Source: CAZWRV01 sp964636325
Lineage (GTDB): Bacteria > Verrucomicrobiota > Lentisphaeria > Victivallales > GWF2-50-93
Reading direction: 5' to 3'
Length of the DNA: 10,625 bases
NCBI GenBank assembly: GCA_964636325.1
Contig: CAZWRV010000146.1
Span: forward strand, 1-10,625
Positions within the stretch are counted from its first letter, which is position 1, and every line of letters begins with the position of its first letter. Position numbers and translations under genes: made by a program. A model generated the notes under the pieces. That model saw only the letters and a list, made by a program, of their open reading frames with translations. It was not told the origin of the DNA and made no database searches. Of the stretch, positions 5,247 through 10,625 are shown one piece after another.

Positions 5247-5974
5247 TTCTTGGCCTTTTCATCTTCCTTGACCAGCTTTTTCAGGAAGCTCGTAGTGTAT
5301 TTCCTCGACTTGAGGCACCTCCTGAACTTCTTCCATTCCTGGCGGCGGAGCATGTTCCGGACCGCCGGAAGCCTGTATTGCCATGGAAGGCTCCTGAACA
5401 GGACGAAGCGGGTGAAGTCTATCAGAGTTATTTCATCCCCCTGCGTCCTGATGAAGACATGCCTTCCGCGCCAGTCAGGATAATAATAGCCGGCATCCTT
5501 GATACGTTTAGCAATCTTGACGAGCCTGACTATAATCTCCTTCTTCCTGGTCTGGAAGTCGGCGACCGCTTCTGGTGGAGCAGTCCGCCCGACGAGGCTT
5601 TTGAGCGAATGGAAGCCGGAAAGGTTCTTGTAGAGGATGAACCCTTTCGAATCCTTATCATCGAACATCCAGGCGAGAATCTTGGGAGGGGTTATTCCGA
5701 ACTCCGGAATTATCTTCAAGGCCTCGAATTCGTTGGCGAGCATCCTGAAATAGGCCCCAGACGCCCGGCGGAGATAATACCTGACCTTGTTGATTCTTAT
5801 ACAAGTCATGGAGCGGTCGCCTTTCGAGCATTGGTGCCGGCTCACATGCTTGTACTGGACTTCGGAACCGGAGTTTTCTATGTCCAGGAACTGCCCGGCA
5901 TCGCTGAGCCCGGCATGGCTGAAAACGCCGCGCTCCGCGTCGTTGGACCAGTAGATTTCAGGGTGTCCGCTCAT
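5243..5974 (-). CDS. Lipopolysaccharide kinase (Kdo/WaaP, InaA-like) family protein
   Basis: The 243-residue protein has a small eukaryotic-like kinase layout found in LPS-core and InaA-type kinases. The nucleotide-binding strand is around KVRYYLRRA (63-71). An alpha-C glutamate candidate is E82 (NEFEAL), a catalytic-loop Asp lies in YYYPDWRGRHVFI (D167), and the metal-binding Asp is in LIDF (D186). The strand that normally carries the ATP-contacting Lys reads LRR, so Arg69 may replace it, and the usual HRD is YPD; activity is therefore not assured. The C-terminus is strongly basic. Likely substrates are Kdo or heptose residues of the lipid A core at the inner membrane, by family. It is 31 bp downstream of the LysE-type gene and overlaps the lipoate-ligase family gene by four bases. 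Confidence 0.75.
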   Translation of the reverse strand: MSGHPEIYWSNDAERGVFSHAGLSDAGQFLDIENSGSEVQYKHVSRHQCSKGDRSMTCIRINKVRYYLRRASGAYFRMLANEFEALKIIPEFGITPPKILAWMFDDKDSKGFILYKNLSGFHSLKSLVGRTAPPEAVADFQTRKKEIIVRLVKIAKRIKDAGYYYPDWRGRHVFIRTQGDEITLIDFTRFVLFRSLPWQYRLPAVRNMLRRQEWKKFRRCLKSRKYTTSFLKKLVKEDEKAKK

Positions 5975-6005
5975 CTTGCGACGTCCTTCGGGCCTTCACG
6001 GCCGC

Positions 6006-6662
6006 TCAAAGCATGACCAGATACACTCCGGCGAATATGATGATCGCGGCGAGGGCATACCTGAGATAGTGGACGAACTTGTCCGCCTTCTCGCGTATCT
6101 TCCAGAAGAGGAATCCCGCCAGGCCGAAGATGGACATCGAACCCAGGAATATGCCCGAGATGAACGAGAACCTGAACAGCACGAAGTCGGGGAACAGCAT
6201 CGAGTATGTGGTCATTATGAACAGGAAAGCGGCGATGTTGCCGGGATGGAACAGAGCCGTGAGGAAAGTGGCGAAGACCGGCGCGAAGTGGGCGAATATC
6301 CACTTCGACGGGGGATTGTGTATTTTCTCCTTCGGGACAAAACCCATGTGGGTGTGGTATGTGACTAATATTATTACCGCGCCGACGACCAGCATGGTGA
6401 CTCCGGCAACTACGAGGCCGATCTTCTCGTAGCTCTTAAGGAAGGCCTGGAAGGGTGCCGAAAATATCGTGGTAAAGGCCGCCAGCATGGCGTCTCCAAG
6501 CGCAGCGACGAAGACGGTGGTATAGAGCCTTTTCTTCGAATGTGCGAACGCTGCGTCGGCGACCATGGCGCCTGCGACTCCCACCGGAGCGCCGAGGACC
6601 ACCCCCGCGCACAACGATGCCAGAAATATCTTTATAGCTCCCATGATCTCCGGCCCCGTCAA
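6006..6662 (-). CDS. LysE-type amino-acid/metabolite exporter
   Basis: This 218-residue, strongly hydrophobic inner-membrane protein has about six predicted helices. It matches the LysE/RhtB translocator plan: a first helix with GAPVGVAGAMV (24-34), an ALGD motif after the second segment (54-57), a central polar linker (HMGFVPKEKIHNPPSK) and a second half containing FHPGNIAAFL, where family members commonly have an NPK-like motif. LysE proteins export amino acids or related small molecules; the substrate here is unknown. The start is TTG at 6662, whose TTGA overlaps the TGA of the upstream kinase gene, with AGGA seven bases before it. ATG 6644 is an alternative start that removes six residues. 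The position between two LPS-kinase-like genes is unusual. Confidence 0.75.
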   Translation of the reverse strand: MTGPEIMGAIKIFLASLCAGVVLGAPVGVAGAMVADAAFAHSKKRLYTTVFVAALGDAMLAAFTTIFSAPFQAFLKSYEKIGLVVAGVTMLVVGAVIILVTYHTHMGFVPKEKIHNPPSKWIFAHFAPVFATFLTALFHPGNIAAFLFIMTTYSMLFPDFVLFRFSFISGIFLGSMSIFGLAGFLFWKIREKADKFVHYLRYALAAIIIFAGVYLVML

Positions 6663-7486
6663 AGGTACGTCCTGGCCTCCTTCAAAAACCTAGCGGCCGG
6701 AATCGGCATCCCGCAGCTTCTCGTGTAAGCCTCGGAAAGCGCCGCCGAGTAATGCTCCAAGGTCTTACCGGCGCCGATGCGCCACGATATTTCTGCGAAC
6801 GACGCGGCCGTCCTGCCGAGATCCCGGATCCTCTCATGCTCGCTCAGTGGATCTTCCTTTATCATCGCCGCGTCCAGATCCCATGTCCCGAACCTGTATG
6901 TCCGGGAATGAGGAGCCTTGGAGACATAGAAGTTGCTGAGCTTGGCGTCGCCGTGCACCATCCCGCAGGAATGCATCTTCGCCATCATGCATGCAAGCGC
7001 GTCGACATATGAGCTCTCCGTCTTCGGATCCTCAGCCATAATCCTGTAGAACGGAACGGTCGGCACAAGGTTTTCCACCGCATTGAGAACGATGTATGAT
7101 CTGGAAAGCAAGACCGACCTGCGCTCCGCCACCGCGGCAACCGGGTGCGGCACGGGGATGCCGTTGATTTCGCAGATGCGCGCGTTCAGGAGGTATCTGA
7201 ACGGGCGCGCCTTCCTGAACAGATACTTCAACGTGTATTTCAGCCCCCTGTTGTTGTAGCGCTTGATGAATATCCTCCGCTCTCCTGCCATCTCGTAGAC
7301 GCCGGCGGTGGTGGTCCGGGAATGCTTGACTATCTCCGAGTCATTGAGACAGCCTTCCAGTCCGTCCAGAAGCGCTCTCAAGCTGGGGGAGTCGTTGACC
7401 TTGCTGAGGACGACTAAGTTTCCGCCGCTCGAGTATTTGACGAAATCCTCATGCTCGAAGAAACAGTCTGGCGACAATAATTTCAT
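6659..7486 (-). CDS. Lipopolysaccharide kinase (Kdo kinase/WaaP) family protein
   Basis: The 275-residue protein has a complete set of kinase-like residues. Lys75 is in FIKRY, and Glu106 in CEINGIPVPHPVA. The catalytic loop VHGDAKLSNFYV (177-188) carries Asp180 and Asn185, and WDLDAA (202-207) supplies the metal-binding Asp. It fits the LPS kinase/RIO-like family that phosphorylates sugars of the lipid A inner core at the cytoplasmic face of the inner membrane. It is more complete than the second kinase-like protein downstream, so this one is the better candidate for catalysis. It opens the minus-strand run; the next gene starts at an overlapping TTGA. Its own ribosome site is weak (GCGGAAAG abutting the ATG). 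Confidence 0.8.
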   Translation of the reverse strand: MKLLSPDCFFEHEDFVKYSSGGNLVVLSKVNDSPSLRALLDGLEGCLNDSEIVKHSRTTTAGVYEMAGERRIFIKRYNNRGLKYTLKYLFRKARPFRYLLNARICEINGIPVPHPVAAVAERRSVLLSRSYIVLNAVENLVPTVPFYRIMAEDPKTESSYVDALACMMAKMHSCGMVHGDAKLSNFYVSKAPHSRTYRFGTWDLDAAMIKEDPLSEHERIRDLGRTAASFAEISWRIGAGKTLEHYSAALSEAYTRSCGMPIPAARFLKEARTYL

Positions 7487-7549
7487 CTTTCCGCAGGGAA
7501 CATTTTAAAGCGGTCAGCACAGCGTTGAAACCGACCGAAAAAGAAAGTT

Positions 7550-7569
7550 AAACCGCATATGCGGTTTTT
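7550..7569. promoter_or_regulatory. 18-bp palindrome with T-tract: operator or terminator-like hairpin
   Basis: AAACCGCATATGCGGTTT (7550-7567) is a perfect palindrome, followed on the + strand by T's to 7569. As RNA it would make a 7-bp stem with a 4-nt AUAU loop and a short U-run. No plus-strand gene ends just upstream, so either a small unannotated transcript stops here or it is a DNA operator upstream of the kinase operon. Confidence 0.45.
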
Positions 7570-7880
7570 GAAAGGGCTTCTGCGAAGATTCCCGGCATAG
7601 TTTCAGATTTCCTGGCCCTTCCACCATGAAATGCATGGAATCGGCTTGAAAATGCCCGTACGGATCGACTGCAGGCCGTGGCTGTGATGCGATTCTATAA
7701 TCATAACTTTATGGCAATCAACATGTTATTTCATTCCCCTAGGGAAATCGATCTGTTTTACCCTGCGAATCCGCGAAAATATCTGCTAAAAAATGTGTTT
7801 TTCCGAGGGAAACCGCATTGATTTTCAGTTTTCCGTAACTATCTTGTCAACAGTATTCCAAATCCCAAACCCTTAATAGC

Positions 7881-7887
7881 AAGGAGG
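7881..7887 (+). promoter_or_regulatory. Strong ribosome binding site of the SWIB gene
   Basis: AAGGAGG matches the consensus perfectly, five bases before ATG 7893. It fixes the start and suggests efficient translation. Confidence 0.8.
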
Positions 7888-7892
7888 AAAAA

Positions 7893-8150
7893 ATGGCGAA
7901 GAAGGCAGCAAACTCGAAGTTCATGGCGCCGATGAAGCCCAGCGCGGATCTTGCGGCAATCGTGGGGTCGAATCCTCTTCCGAGGACTGAAGTGACGAAG
8001 AAGCTTTGGGCCTACATCAAAAAGAACGGCCTGCAGGACAAGAAAAACAAGCGCATGATCAACGCCGACGCCAAGCTCAAGCCGATCTTCAAGAAGGACC
8101 AGGTCTCGATGTTCGACATGACCAAGCTCGTCAACAAGCAGCTTTCATAA
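7893..8150 (+). CDS. SWIB/MDM2-domain protein
   Basis: This 85-residue basic protein is almost entirely one SWIB domain. PLPRTEVTKKLWAYIKKNGL (28-47) is followed by the KNKRMINAD block, then PIF (64-66) and MFDMTKLVNKQL (73-84). The N-terminal ten residues are Lys/Ala-rich. Stand-alone SWIB proteins occur in Chlamydiae and related bacterial groups as well as plants; some are nucleoid-associated or linked to topoisomerase, but the function here is unknown. It is a single-gene unit with an excellent ribosome site and its own terminator, consistent with high expression of a small chromatin-like protein. Confidence 0.9.
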   Translation: MAKKAANSKFMAPMKPSADLAAIVGSNPLPRTEVTKKLWAYIKKNGLQDKKNKRMINADAKLKPIFKKDQVSMFDMTKLVNKQLS

Positions 8151-8177
8151 GCCTGAACTTCGGTTTTCAACACACTG

Positions 8178-8210
8178 CGGGGCCGGACAAGTTCCGGCCC
8201 CGTTCTTTTT
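8178..8210 (+). terminator. Rho-independent terminator of the SWIB gene
   Basis: A 10-bp GC-rich stem (8178-8187 pairing with 8193-8202, core GGGGCCGGA/TCCGGCCCC) has a 5-nt loop and is followed by TTCTTTTT. It is 27 bp after the SWIB stop and is the clearest terminator in the window. Confidence 0.9.
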
Positions 8211-8305
8211 CAGTTCATATTTTCCGGCGTCTCGGCCAGAAGCGGCATGTTCGTATTGCGTTTCAAGGAAGCTTTGCCGGAACTCGGAAGAGGAAAATCT
8301 GAAAC

Positions 8306-8803
8306 CTAGAACTTCTCCCAGTGCAGGACTTCCTCCAGCGGACGCTTCTTGCTCCGCTGCGCGCCCGCATCGTTCGGATGTCCGAGAGCTACCAGGCTCA
8401 CGAGCCTGTACCCTTCCGGAAGGCCAAGCATCTCGGCCATCTTTCCGCAGTAGGGCTTTTTGTCGCCCGCCACCCAGCATGTGCCGAGGCCTAGCGCATG
8501 CGCCGCGAGAAGGATGTTCTGCGTCGCAGCCGAACCGTCCTCAAGGTAGTACTTAGTATCCTTGCAGAATACGCAGACGCAGACCGGCGCCTCTGCGATG
8601 AACTTGCCATAGTCCGTCATGAACGCAATCCTGCCCCTCGCTGCGGCGTCGGTGACGACGACGAACTCCCACGGCTGCTCGTTCCTGGCGGTCGCCGCCA
8701 GCCTGGCGCAGTCGATGACAGTCTCTACATCCTTGGCGTCCACAGGCTCCAGCTTGAACTTCCTGACACTCCTCCTCTTCCTCAACATTTCCAACGCGTC
8801 CAT
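8306..8803 (-). CDS. Nitroreductase family protein (FMN-dependent)
   Basis: This 165-residue protein is a compact nitroreductase. The phosphate-contacting RRSVRKF (10-16) is near the N-terminus. NEQPWEFVVV (41-50) follows, then AATQNILLAAHALGLGTCW (92-110), and a C-terminal GHP with KRPLEEVLHWEKF (153-165). Members use FMN and NAD(P)H to reduce nitro compounds, quinones or flavins in the cytoplasm, usually as dimers; the physiological substrate cannot be told. AAGGAG lies seven bases before the ATG (rc of 8811-8816). It ends in TAG. It is convergent with the SWIB gene, about 155 bp away, and its own terminator is not obvious. Confidence 0.9.
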   Translation of the reverse strand: MDALEMLRKRRSVRKFKLEPVDAKDVETVIDCARLAATARNEQPWEFVVVTDAAARGRIAFMTDYGKFIAEAPVCVCVFCKDTKYYLEDGSAATQNILLAAHALGLGTCWVAGDKKPYCGKMAEMLGLPEGYRLVSLVALGHPNDAGAQRSKKRPLEEVLHWEKF

Positions 8804-9200
8804 ATCCAGCCTCCTTCCGGTTATTGATTGCCAGTTATACTACTTTAGACTGAAAAATTTACATTTTGATTGCGGAGATTTTGGAATTTGCTTCTTGGAG
8901 CTGCCCTCTTTTGTATCATCAAGCTCAAGATCGTCCTTATGTAAATATACTCCACCCTTTCGTGAACCCCATTTCAAGAACAACTTTTCATAAAGATGTT
9001 AAGTTTTTCCCGAGGGTTATCAGGGGTGCGGAACCCGTTGCCGCAACGCATCCAGCAGTCCGCGTTGTTCATCACCCAATCATCCAACCACCCATAAAAC
9101 AATTAAATTTTTCAGGATTCGCGCTTGCAATCCGCGCAATGTCTTATAGTCTTATAGCAGACTAGTATAATCTCAATATCACTTGGAATAAATATCAGCA
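8804..9200. other. 397-bp AT-rich intergenic region before the GntR regulator
   Basis: It contains the upstream regions of the nitroreductase (minus) and of the regulator (plus). Visible structure: a 6+1+6 palindrome CGTTGCCGCAACG (9036-9048), a tandem repeat of GTCTTATA (9141-9156), a TATAAT hexamer (9166-9171) and a short GTCT/AGAC inverted repeat. Weak ORFs cross it on both strands, but none has a ribosome site or a recognisable domain. Confidence 0.5.
9141..9171 (+). promoter_or_regulatory. Possible promoter/operator of the GntR-type regulator
   Basis: A perfect TATAAT (9166-9171) lies 29 bases before ATG 9201. No good TTGACA exists at the right distance; CTTATA (9143-9148) at 17 bp is a poor match, as for an activated or repressed promoter. 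The tandem GTCTTATA repeats and a GCAATC half-site (9128-9133), shared with the palindrome at 10414, could be binding sites. Confidence 0.35.
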
Positions 9201-10334
9201 ATGAAAACAAACGACCCTCAATTACACTTTCTTCCGGCGGGTCTGGCCATACATCTGCCGAAGCATGTCCGGCTTAAATATGCATTGCAGGAACGGATCG
9301 GGAAGATGAGCGTCGGCGAGGCCCTTCCCACGATAGCCGCCCTGCAGTCTGAGTTCAGGCTGGCGCAGGGCACCGTTGTCCGCGTTCTACGCGAATTGCA
9401 GGGTGAAGGTCTTGTGGAAGGGCGCCATGGGAGCGGATATTTCGCCACCGGCCAAAGAGACTTGAAGAACATAGCGATCTATTTTTCAATCGATGTGCTT
9501 CATCCGGAGTCCGGGACTTTTCCGAGCCTGCTGCTGAAGGGCCTTCAGCGCGCCGCGGGAACTTTCGAGGAGGTTCGCTTCAGGCATTATTTCTCTGCAG
9601 GCAGCGACTGCCTGTGGCATGATCGCATATGCGCCCTGGAATACGACGTTCGCCGGAGGCTGGTTGACGGGGTCATCCTTTTCGGCCATTACGGCGGCGA
9701 ATTCGGGGATCTGCCTGTTCCTGTGGTTTCATGGCAGCTTCTGCCTCAGGTCAAGGCCCGTGTCCTGTTGGACGAGGAGTCCATGGTGCGCCAGGCCCTT
9801 GCCGTGTTGAAGGCCCGCGGATGCCGCAGTGTGGCATACATGGGGGGGCAGAAAAATACGCTGCCCCCGGCCGACAGTCCTTTCTTACCTATAGCCCAAA
9901 GACAGCAGAAGCTCCTTGATTTCTTTTTAAAAGAGTCAAAACACCTTGGATTGGAAACCCGGCCGGAGTGGATAGTTCCTGCCTTGGACGGAACCGGCAT
10001 ATCTGCCGGCGTCGAACATGCGAAATCCGGCTTTACCCGTCTTTGGAACGCAGTCCGCGAGAAGCCTGACGGCATGATTTCCACCGACGACTATCGGACC
10101 CTGGGCGCGCTGGCCGCCATGGGGGAGCTCGGAGTGGCCGCCGGGCGTGACATCCAGGTTGCTTCGCACGTGAACCGGGGATCGAAGATACTCGAAGGCT
10201 GCCCGGTGATCCGCCTGGAGATCGATCCCGCCGAGATTGCGCATGCCCTGCTCGGCACGGTCACAGCGCTGATAGAAGGACGGAGCGACGTGCCGGATAT
10301 CGTGCTGGTGGAGCCGCATCTTGCAAAGGATTGA
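9201..10334 (+). CDS. GntR-type wHTH regulator with LacI-like sugar-sensing domain
   Basis: The 377-residue protein starts with a GntR winged-helix domain (about 23-82): RLKYALQERI, then LPTIAALQSEFRLAQGTVVR, then the wing EGRHGSGYFA (73-82). The rest resembles a periplasmic-binding-protein/LacI sensor: FPSLLLKGLQRAAGTF, VDGVILFG, ALAVLKARGCRSVAYMGG, GMISTDDYRTLGALAAMGELGVAAG. This AraR-type combination usually controls carbohydrate use, with a sugar as effector. The ribosome site is weak (TTGGAA). A prepilin-like gene follows on the same strand after 113 bp, with a perfect palindrome between them. The regulator may therefore control that gene, its own expression, or both; the effector is not identifiable. 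Confidence 0.85.
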   Translation: MKTNDPQLHFLPAGLAIHLPKHVRLKYALQERIGKMSVGEALPTIAALQSEFRLAQGTVVRVLRELQGEGLVEGRHGSGYFATGQRDLKNIAIYFSIDVLHPESGTFPSLLLKGLQRAAGTFEEVRFRHYFSAGSDCLWHDRICALEYDVRRRLVDGVILFGHYGGEFGDLPVPVVSWQLLPQVKARVLLDEESMVRQALAVLKARGCRSVAYMGGQKNTLPPADSPFLPIAQRQQKLLDFFLKESKHLGLETRPEWIVPALDGTGISAGVEHAKSGFTRLWNAVREKPDGMISTDDYRTLGALAAMGELGVAAGRDIQVASHVNRGSKILEGCPVIRLEIDPAEIAHALLGTVTALIEGRSDVPDIVLVEPHLAKD

Positions 10335-10413
10335 AAAGAGCAAGGAGTAGGGTTTCGGTGCTGAGGTTTCAGCGATAATGCCGATTTTTTTCGATAAACG
10401 TCCGCAGCCGACC

Positions 10414-10425
10414 GCAATCGATTGC
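10414..10425. promoter_or_regulatory. 12-bp palindromic operator candidate before the prepilin-like gene
   Basis: GCAATCGATTGC is a perfect palindrome with a central CG, of the kind bound by LacI/GntR-type dimers. It lies 80 bp after the regulator stop and 22 bp before the next ATG. The GCAATC half-site recurs at 9128-9133 upstream of the regulator gene. Confidence 0.4.
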
Positions 10426-10447
10426 ACTCGGGAAAGGATGTGGTAAT

Positions 10448-10625
10448 ATGAAAAAGCATAGCTTCACGTTGATCGAGCGTGTGCCCAGCGAAGGCTGGAG
10501 TCACTTGACATATTCAAGTTATGTCCCTGCCAATTGCTCAATTCAGGCAGGCAGCCTGACCACCGTGGCGGGCGGCAACGAACCGCTACGAAGCGTGGTG
10601 ACAAAGTCGCGGGAAGGGAACGCCT
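10448..10625 (+). CDS. Start of a prepilin-like gene with an atypical sequence after FTLIE (partial)
   Basis: The frame is open to the window end (59 codons visible). MKKHSFTLIE has the leader of a type IV pilin/type II secretion pseudopilin, but without the Gly before Phe that is usual in prepilins, so cleavage is not certain. In normal members about 20 hydrophobic residues follow Glu; here the sequence turns polar at once (RVPSEGWSHLTYSSYVPANC). The encoding DNA contains inverted repeats at 10503-10519 and 10526-10551. AAAGG lies about ten bases before the ATG. Lentisphaerae-like genomes are rich in such FTLIE proteins, often beside regulators like the one upstream. The gene may be disrupted by a repeat, may have a second FTLIE helix beyond the window, or may not be a pilin. 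Confidence 0.45.
   Translation, partial: MKKHSFTLIERVPSEGWSHLTYSSYVPANCSIQAGSLTTVAGGNEPLRSVVTKSREGNA
10503..10551. repeat. Two inverted repeats inside the prepilin-like reading frame
   Basis: ACTTGA/TCAAGT (10503-10508, 10514-10519) has a 5-nt loop. CCTGCC/GGCAGG (10526-10531, 10546-10551) has a 14-nt loop that contains AATTG and CAATT. Such dense hairpins right after FTLIE suggest inserted repeat DNA, not an ordinary coding sequence. Confidence 0.4.

Larger units (their letters stand above)
7487..7892. other. 406-bp divergent intergenic region
   Basis: It lies between the minus-strand kinase gene and the plus-strand SWIB gene, so promoters for both are expected here. I see an 18-bp palindrome (7550-7567), a 9-base motif AAACCGCAT present at 7550 and again at 7810, and a small inverted repeat TTCCC/GGGAA near 7735. 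There is no convincing ORF. Promoter elements are too weak to place precisely. Confidence 0.5.

Noticed and set aside
8866..9165. Plus-strand 99-codon ORF in the region before the regulator
   Set aside because: No ribosome site, no domain, and it covers the likely promoter region; a minus-strand frame there is equally unconvincing.
10505..10510. TTGACA as a -35 promoter element
   Set aside because: No -10 hexamer lies at 16-18 bp, and the hexamer is part of the inverted repeat in the reading frame.
1..10625. CRISPR array, tRNA or rRNA gene
   Set aside because: No regularly spaced direct repeats and no cloverleaf or rRNA-like stretch was seen.

Overview
The window looks like a Gram-negative, moderately GC-rich bacterial chromosome, most likely from the Planctomycetes-Verrucomicrobia-Lentisphaerae group. 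A Lentisphaeria/Victivallis-like host is my best guess. The clues are a stand-alone SWIB-domain protein, two Kdo/LPS-kinase-type proteins, a GntR regulator with a LacI-like sensor domain, and a following gene that opens with a prepilin-like MKKHSFTLIE. No rRNA or marker gene is present, so the taxonomy is inference.

Region 1 (1-2948) is a GC-rich, multi-ORF transposon-like segment on the + strand. It holds an HTH plus rve/DDE integrase (ORF1), a small HTH protein (ORF2), an HTH plus coiled-coil protein (ORF3) and a second HTH plus integrase-core protein (ORF4). ORF2 overlaps ORF1, ORF3 follows ORF2 with no gap, and ORF4 overlaps ORF3 just past an A8 tract. ORF1 has an in-frame amber codon in its HTH. 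ORF4 has Asp where the third catalytic Glu is expected. The right edge abuts an AT-richer C-terminal fragment of a DNA cytosine-5 methyltransferase (about 2957-3361), so the transposon appears to have interrupted or replaced part of a methyltransferase gene.

Region 2 (3424-7486) is a minus-strand gene run. In transcription order it is: LPS-kinase-like protein, LysE-type exporter (TTG start, 4-nt overlap), second InaA/LPS-kinase-like protein, lipoate ligase/octanoyltransferase family protein (ATGA overlap), then trpA. Between the last two lies a 144-bp segment bounded by 18-bp perfect inverted repeats. It also contains two small ORFs, each joined to its upstream ORF by an ATGA overlap.

Region 3 (7487-10625) starts with a divergent intergenic region carrying an 18-bp palindrome. 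It continues with a SWIB gene that has a strong ribosome site and terminator, a minus-strand nitroreductase, and a 397-bp AT-rich stretch without a convincing gene. Then come a GntR/LacI-type regulator and the start of a prepilin-like gene. A perfect 12-bp palindrome lies between regulator and prepilin gene and is a good operator candidate. The prepilin-like gene runs off the window; its FTLIE motif is followed by polar sequence instead of the usual hydrophobic helix.
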